A stretch of DNA of 64,000 bases. Origin: Baylisascaris procyonis (taxonomy: Eukaryota > Nematoda > Chromadorea > Rhabditida > Ascarididae). The position numbers and the translations under genes are program-made. The notes beneath the pieces were generated by a model. The model did no database searches, was not told the DNA's origin, and was given only the letters and a program-made list of their open reading frames with translations. Where the stretch lies: assembly GCA_037389465.1 (NCBI GenBank), contig JAZARR010000159.1:2406501-2470500 (forward strand), read 5' to 3'. Below, piece after piece: positions 56,276 through 64,000 of the stretch (the stretch's first letter is position 1; each line of letters begins with the position of its first letter).

Positions 56276-59200
56276 TTGTGTTTGGGCATGACTCTATATT
56301 GCAGAGCGAGAGAGGTGCCATTTTTTCAGCACACTTCCCGCAAAAATATTCCAATAGAGACTCATTTAATCGAAAACATGAAAAAATGAATCTTGCAAAG
56401 GAAAAACTTATTCAACCTAAACTCGAGAAACTTTACAACGCCGTTAAGCCAAATAGAGTCCTTCAACTAACAGAAAACACCTTTCGAATGGACGAAGACA
56501 TCTTCAGCTTCTTAAGGAGATATCTGATGAAGCAAAAAATGGAAGCAAAACGAAAAACATGCACTAAGTCATGGAGAAATCATAGCTGTTGGACTTTACA
56601 AGGTGTCGCCCTCTCCTCCTCCTCCCCTCCAGTCTCTCCTCTGTTGGTCCTTCATCTTTTCGGCCTCGAAAAATGCCGTTACCTGGGACAGTAGTCGTAA
56701 ACGCAGCCGAGAAGTAACAAGAAAAACGGTGTTTGATCAGTACTACAGAAACGACGATTAGCAGAAACTTCACTAACGAGTGATGTCAGTTCACTAAAAC
56801 TCTTTTAAAAACTTATCTGTGTTTAAACTTTTATTTTGACTTTTCAAACTTATCTGGTTTACGTTGCTCCCTCCGAACTCTCAAAACTACATCGCATAAC
56901 GGTTTTGCATCTCAGAAGTTTCTTAACATATACTATTATACTATACCAGAACTTCAAAGGGCACCAAAACTTCAAAAATTATGCAATAATATTCTTGATT
57001 GAGTCTAAACTTTCGTGAGTTTAATCCTGAATTTTTTAACCCTCTATCCCCCGGCTTGAGCCCAACGAGTCCTATATTTGCAAGCCATTTGCAGGAAACA
57101 AAAAATTTACAACTCGCTTTACGATCCCACTGTTGATCTCAAAATGATGCAAAAAGGCTCTTTTGTTTTCACCGAATAATCGAAAAAATGGCACTTACAA
57201 ATTTCGTAAGATAAATGCTATGTTTTGATGTCAATTTCCGGCACGAATCCCTTCCTACTACATGATATGCTGATAACGAGCAACAGTTTCTCGCAATTTT
57301 AACTGGCACCTGCACTGTTCGGTACTTTTAGTGAAAGCCTTTAGGACTGTCAATTGCAAATTGCGTGCAATGACTGCTTGCAGCTCTATTGTAACACTTG
57401 CGTTGTGTATTGTTGGCTTATCCTTTCTCGCAACCAATCGCGTAATTAATATACTGAGGGAAACTTTGGAAGCAGAGAAAAAAAGGAATTGCTTGAGTGG
57501 AAAATAGCAAAATAAGAAAAATTTTACGAAATTGCAAAGTAGAATAAACACTGACAAAATTGACAGTTGCGAAACCAGCAAAATGCTCGAAAATAGGTGA
57601 TGAAGACTACTGAACGGCCATCCAGGGATCCCAGTGACCAAGGAATGTGATACCCGGAAATCCAGAAACTGGGAAAACATAGCACGCGAGCAGCAACTTA
57701 AAAGGCATGGATGATGCAGGGCAACAATAGCTTTGAGAGAGCGCACAAAAGGGACTGGTGTGCGCTTCCATTCTAGCGTATAAAGACAGCAGTGGTGCGC
57801 CTTTATTTTAGTGCACAAAGGAAAATACATGGACAATTCAGAAGGTGACACCATAAATTTCGATTGACCTCTGGCTTCTTGAAAAAATTCGAGAAGCTGG
57901 AAGAGGAAGAGGACAGACGAAATTTACCTCACGATGAAATTTAGTTACATATCGACTAGAGGATTCTATAGCTTTAAGTGTAGCTAATAAGCGACAAACA
58001 ATATGGTTGGATAATAAAGCTCAAACATAATCCACTACACTAAATTTTATTAACTGTGCGCTAGTAATGGAGGCATTTCTCGCAAGCGAATCAGAGACTG
58101 GGCACCGGACCATAAAATCCTTTTCTTTATTGGTTGCCCTCTTGGCTACTATAAGATACAAAGGACTTCTGTTTCCTGAACACGTCGGATAGCAATGTTG
58201 TAACAGAAGTTGGTTCGGCAATACTAGTGTTGATTCAGAAGCTTTAACCCTCTTCTATGAAATCGTGAGTTAGTGATTAAATTGAGTGAAAGATAGGTCA
58301 AATAGGCAAACCTAGAAATGACTTCTCTGCGAAAAGGAAAAGGGCGTCGTCTAATTTCTTTCAAAGACAAAGCGTATGAACGAATGGTTGCGAAAAAACA
58401 AATCAGTTCCTGACCACAGTCTTATGCAAATTTTTCCGAAGATTATATCGATTAACACAGATAGCCAATAAAATTATTGTAACTGAAAGTTGTATGGCGA
58501 TGAGTGATCGATATATGGACCAACGTTTGAAACGTTGCACAGTTGTACACAAAAATCTATTCACCGATAAAAGGAGCTGTTCGTCGATTTAGCTGATGTG
58601 ATGGCGGATGTGGCTTTGCCCAAAAGAGTGTGTATGCCTTTAAATACTGAAATGAATTAGATATTCTCAATTCACGTGAATAAAAAAACTGCGCATGGCA
58701 TCGAGGACGTATATCAACACGTCTCCAACAAAAATCTATAGCAGAAACAATCTTCATAAAATGCAAAATGTGGTGTTTTATTAGCAAGAGTCTAGCAAGT
58801 TCGATGGCGCATGGCTGCTATTTCCCTTCGTGCAGGAGGATATTTTTTTGCCTCTAGAAAAAATATTCTTCCAAATTTAGTACTGTTTTGTTCTTTCATC
58901 TCTGTTTTCGAGTTTTTTCCATCAACTCAAAAAATTCGACTCAAATTGCAGCAAATAGCAGCTCAAAAAACTCAACGAAACAACTCAAAAAATATCGAGT
59001 TTTTTAGATTCCGATAAAATTCTTTCATCTCGAAAATTTCTACAGCTCGGAACTTAGCGCTGCTTGCTCTGAATTCACAGATATCACCGCAATTATGGCA
59101 TATATGCTTTTTAGACCTTTCCGGATCCAGTTTTAATGTCATTCGGCAGTGATGTTATTCAGCTGGTTCACCCTACTGAAGTGCTAACTTGTAACATATT

Positions 59201-62200
59201 TTGTTTACTTATTCTACAATGATCATCTGAATCGATGCAACGTTTATTTTTCACAATTGGTGACTAATAAAAAAAGCAAATGTACTTTTCAGATAAGATA
59301 ACTTTTGGACACAGTATATCATAAAAATATTCAACCAACCTATTGGTGAAGATGACAGCGTGAGTATATCGTGAAGTGGTGACATACGTCGTTTAACTCG
59401 GTGATGAATCCTCAAAAATATTCACTAGCAACTTTCCGAATGGCTTTTACCTTGCATATCTGACCGCGCAGGAGTGATCCACTTGATTCATCACTATTAG
59501 TGACTGCAACAACCAACGTCCATGCCACCACAACAGATAAAAGAAGAATAGGATCACCGAAGAATTCATCTCTTCGGCTCCATGTGATTTCCTACACAAA
59601 AAAAGGTCACACCTGTACTGTGAATCTGGAAGTTTCATCGATCGAACTCACATATTCACCATCAAATTTTCTTGTTAAAAAATTCATCTTTCCCCGTTAC
59701 GCTGGAAACTGTCATTTTGCGTTATTTGTGTTGAAAGGTTGCGATACCTCTTGCTTCACCAGCGAAGAAATTAGTCAGCGATTTTGCTCAATTTCATCCA
59801 CGAACTGAATTCATGATCCCATTTCAGATCTTACGGCGTTGGATGCCTGAACTGCAGTATTTCGATACGAAGACGTATATTTTTCATATGAGGAAATTAG
59901 AGACGCTGACCTGTCATCTGCTGCAAAAACATATGTCAACTAATGAGTAAAGTCGGTTGTGCAAAGCAAAACCAATACGTCGGTTCAGTGGGTTCAGAAT
60001 TCCTCGAAGAGAACGCATCAATGATAATCATCGCGAAGCAGGCTAAGGCAGGATCTGGAATGGCTTCAGAGGAGAGAAGGGGAGGAGTCTATAGTTGAGG
60101 TGCTATTTGCAGACTCCAATTTTGATACTTCAGGACAAGCACAAAGTTTAGGATAATATTTCCTGTCGGGACCAAAAGTTTGGAACAAATGAGCTACTCT
60201 CATTGCATAAAATTCATCAAGATCCTTGTAAACGTGAGATCAATGTTTTCGTTATTTCTAGCAAACGGACTGCGTTTATATGATTTGCTGGCCTCGATGA
60301 GGATTACAAAAGATCGTCGATTCTTTTTCGTTTATGCAAACCGTCCTGTAACCAAATCAGATTCTATTCGATATGGTGGCAATAATATTTCCGGCTTCGC
60401 CTTTACTTCGAATTTCCGCTCATAAAATTTTCCGTAAGCTTTTCTTTTAAATGAAAAATCTTCCTTCTCGATGCCACCGTCATCTGCAGGATGTGGCGCT
60501 CAGACAGTGCGTGAATGCTTGTACAGGAACAAATAATTGCTTTGGAATTTAAGCAGAATAGTGGCCAAGGCAATTTGCCAATCTCTGTCGATATTCACGT
60601 TTGCCCTGGCTAATCACAGCATTTTTTATGCGTTCTTTCACGCGAGGATAATTAGCTCCGTTCAAAAATATGCAATGTTCCATCTGCTAAAAACAATTGC
60701 TTATATTTCACCTGCAAAAACAAACCTCAATTTCAAATTCAGTGTGATCACGTTGCAGCCATCTGGCACATTGAGACTCTGTCGAAATTACTAAGACATC
60801 AATGAAGACTCCAAAAACAAAAACTTACTCGGCATTTTAGCCATTGGAAATGTCGAAGTTTTATAGTCAATTCAAAGTAAATAATGCTCAACTTCATTTA
60901 AATAAAACAATTGCATAGAATTTTCATTTGATAAGCGACTCGGTAGAAAGTCGGAAAAGAAAACAATTGCTTTGGCTGTTTTGAGTGAGCAACATTTTAC
61001 GAAATGAGTTTGAAGCCTATATAAGTTTTGATCTATCCATATTTGTGCATTTGAAACTATAAACGCCCTTCACGGTTTCGTTATTTCATTGATTCTGCAG
61101 AGCAGTACAAGCTAAACAAGCTTTATCTGACCCTACTCGCACGAAATTTGGTAGGCTGGAAATGGAACTCTACTATGCGACTGGATTTAAGCGTCAGTTT
61201 CGGAGGTCGTTTTTTTATGTCATAGAAATTTTTGTTTAGATTCGTCGAAGAAATTTGAAAAATAAGCTATAAATTAATTGATCATTAGAGATTTGTTTAT
61301 GGTATCACAATAATGAGCGAAGATAAGCCCGAATAATAATGGGCTCCTTCAAACGAGACACTTTCATGATGGGAACTTCCGTTGATGACGAAGAGATTTT
61401 TTGCGCTGTAAGCACATGCAAATTATGAGACTAAATTTTTGAAAAAACAATGACGCCTAAGCTAAATTTGGAACGCCTATAGTTTGTGTGGTAAATTCAA
61501 CTCACCGATCGCAAAAGCAACGGCAACGAAATGTAGTGGATATAACCCGCATGTACACCATAGCCGACATGTCGTACTCGGTCTCCATCCGAGTTGTACC
61601 CTCTTTATATTCAAGCGTATTATCGAGTCAATTTTGCTCTGGAAGCAATCATGGTGCGAGTCTAATTTTTTGGCTGAAGATGCCCACAGCCTGCGGCTTC
61701 CATAAAAGAACACGTCATTCAGCTTTAGACATCCCGTGCGGACACTTGCGGAGCAGGTCGACCTGAGGGAATGAAATGTACAAATGCACTTTGTATCAAC
61801 CCTCATCGTGTCCGCATCTCTAGCTGTTTTGCACTGCTGCCATCGAATGTCTGCAAACTCTCAGGACGTGCCACTGCATGCTATTCTCCAGGACTACAGC
61901 GGCTTTATCGGGAGCGGCCACACATCGTGAAAGGTTGTTTGACACTGAGATTCTGAGCAAAATGCTGCAAGGAACCTGCTAACCCCAAGTGACAAATGAT
62001 CTTCCTCTTTATTTGTTTCACTGCTATGAGCTAGAAGCGAACTCTCTGCGCCAAGACTGGATGGGCGGTAATGTCGCCCCGGGACTCACCGAGGTTCAGG
62101 ATTCTGAATCTGTGCTAAGATTATGGACGCCCTCGGAGCGTCCCGAGTCCTGCACCCTCTCGAATATCGTTGGGACCATTCTCAAAAATCTTGCAACCCC

Positions 62201-64000
62201 CTAAACTTTGGCATGCTCATGAAAAAAAAGGTCGGCGGAGCAGCAGGATTCAGAATTTCAATGAACTCTGCGAATGATTCCGACGTCCCGAAATATGGTG
62301 GGCGCATGAATGGATAGTTGGGATGGAGTTTCTAATTCCTCTGAAGTCTTCAGTTTCTGTGAATAGTAGTTGTTTTTGTTTTGTTTTTTCTACTAATGAG
62401 TTTTGCTGCTCGTGGCGAGGTGACAGCGGTTTTATGAGGTAATGAAAAACGTCTGAGAGTTGCCTAAGAATAAAATGAGAATTTTGCAGAACTGCATGTG
62501 AGGACAAAATTGATTTACAGCAGAGAAGAGCCGAGTTTAGAAACGAGTTGCAGTTTACAGACTTCAAGTTATTGCCTTGTCGTCGCAACCTTTCTAATCA
62601 CCGTCGTACTCTAGTAATTTTTCAATGGGAGAGATAACTTTACAGTACTGAAGGAATATTTAGTCATTAATGTTGAAACACAATCAAACCACGCGGTTTG
62701 TTGCGTGACATGACTAACATTGGTATGGAACCGGGCCGGTTAATAATGTTGCAGGCTTCCATATACGTGCAAATCCAACTTTCGATTCAGAGAGCGAAAC
62801 CGAGTGGAAGTTTTATTGTCCTTCTTGAAAAATTGGGAATAAATGATGTCAGATTTCATCAGATTTTTCGCTGAACATTAGACTCAAGTAAACTTGGAGT
62901 GATGACAAAACTAGTATGGATGATTGTAATAAGCAGATCACTACAGGTATCAAATCACAATTACAACATAAAACAATGCAGAACATGTACATAAAGCACT
63001 GGAAGCCTCCATGAACTGTTATGTCTGCATTTTTCATTGCATACTCACATCGGTCCAAAGTATATCAATTTCATTTTATAATTAAGGTCTTGGTCTTTAT
63101 CTCTCTACTGGAGCAAATTCATAGTCGAACAGCTAGTTGTACGTCACTGAGCAAACTTATATAGCACCACCTCTATTTTTCTATGCTCTTTTTGTCCACC
63201 GTCATCACGTTCGTCTCACCGAGCCAAAGATGAAAACAACCGATGTTTCCGTAATGCGAGGACGCAATCATCGCAACGCATAGTAGCACCTCGATCCCTT
63301 CGAGGTAAGAAGCTCCAATGGTTTTGAGTACGAACTTCGGGAAACCTGAGGGTACGAGAGAGGTCTCTAAGCGTTAGCCACACAGAACGAACGGATTTTC
63401 AGCTTGAATAAGGAATAGTGAAAAAATGCTTTTGGACATCTTCAAGCAGTGCAATATCAGAAGCGAGATAAGAAGAAAAGGGGCCGACCTGATCGAGGGA
63501 AACGACTAGGTCGAAGTCGAGGTTGGAATTCCGGTTTCCTGAAATAAACCGGTCAGGACCGGGACGATTCCGTGAAATGTAGCCATTCATAACAGATTTC
63601 TCGTAGATGATGCGTTGAAAAGATGAGGCGCTTTAATGCGTCACCACTCGGAATAAATACGTTCGCTTGATGGACATTTATTTTATGGATTGTATTTAGG
63701 TCAGCAAATCAGCAAAAAAAGGTCAGCAAAAATTACTGCTTCAACGTTCACTTCAACGTTGAACGGCGTTTCCGGGGGAATTGTAGGGTCAGTAAGGACG
63801 TCGGACTGGAAATGAACGTGAAAAATGCTTCTGTGGAATAATTGAGTCAGAAAACTGCGACAAACCTCAAGCTTACGCAAAATCAAATAATGCTGTGACC
63901 TGTAAGCTTACCATACAAGATAGGATCCCGACCCAGAATTTCGAGCATCCCTGACCAAAAGCAATAGATGGCATTGTGCATATCGCTCCAAAAACCATGT
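56276..64000. other. Right-hand region, no gene firmly recognised
   Basis: About 7.7 kb. The longest open frame (57854-57258, minus, 198 codons) has no motif I know. A cluster of AACTCAAAAA/TTTTTTGAGTT inverted short repeats lies at 58908-59006. Near the right edge there are splice-bounded open segments on the minus strand that may be exons (see findings). Nothing else is supported. Confidence 0.4.

Noticed and set aside
57258..57854. 198-codon minus strand open frame
   Set aside because: Ser/Leu/Phe-rich, no splice support and no recognisable domain; likely chance in a low-stop region.

Overview
The window looks like AT-rich nuclear DNA of a nematode, most likely a clade V strongylid (hookworm-like) parasite. 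Three spliced genes have nematode-type proteins. The DNA carries a 21-base match to the nematode SL1 trans-spliced leader. Introns run from about 60 bases to over 6 kb, with TTTCAG-like acceptors, and old non-LTR retrotransposon debris is present. The species call is inference; no database was searched.

Layout. (1) 1-13668, + strand: the C-terminal part of a Piezo mechanosensitive channel gene (pezo-1), read as 21 exons. It runs from an acidic linker through the last blade helices, anchor, cap, inner pore helix and C-terminal domain to a stop at 13666-13668. (2) 13669-26301: intergenic, with a 115-bp (TA)n run, an SL1-derived sequence at 15795-15815, an inverted pair of repeats near 18.1-18.8 kb and other dispersed repeats. 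(3) 26302-37832, + strand: a complete seven-exon rhodopsin-type GPCR, 377 aa, resembling FMRFamide-type peptide receptors. Its first intron is about 6.3 kb and holds an antisense LINE fragment. (4) 37833-42930: intergenic, no gene seen. (5) 42931-48514, - strand: a complete seven-exon CDK20/CCRK-family kinase, 334 aa, probable ortholog of C. elegans dyf-18. (6) 48515-64000: mostly no recognisable gene, with an RTE-like reverse transcriptase relic at 56.0-56.3 kb, a GC-rich block at 55.1-55.7 kb, and possible exons of a minus-strand gene entering from the right edge.

The three genes are not an operon. They are spaced by kilobases and one faces the other way. Piezo (touch and stretch sensing), a peptide GPCR and a ciliary-length kinase all fit neuronal or sensory biology, but neighbourhood alone does not show a joint function. 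Exon models were built by hand from reading-frame phase, splice signals and remembered family conservation. All three models keep frame from exon to exon, except one unresolved junction near the left edge of pezo-1. I found no convincing new multi-gene system. The most notable signals are the genomic SL1 sequence without an SL RNA gene body, a Glu at the activation-loop Thr position of the kinase, and a set of dispersed repeats.
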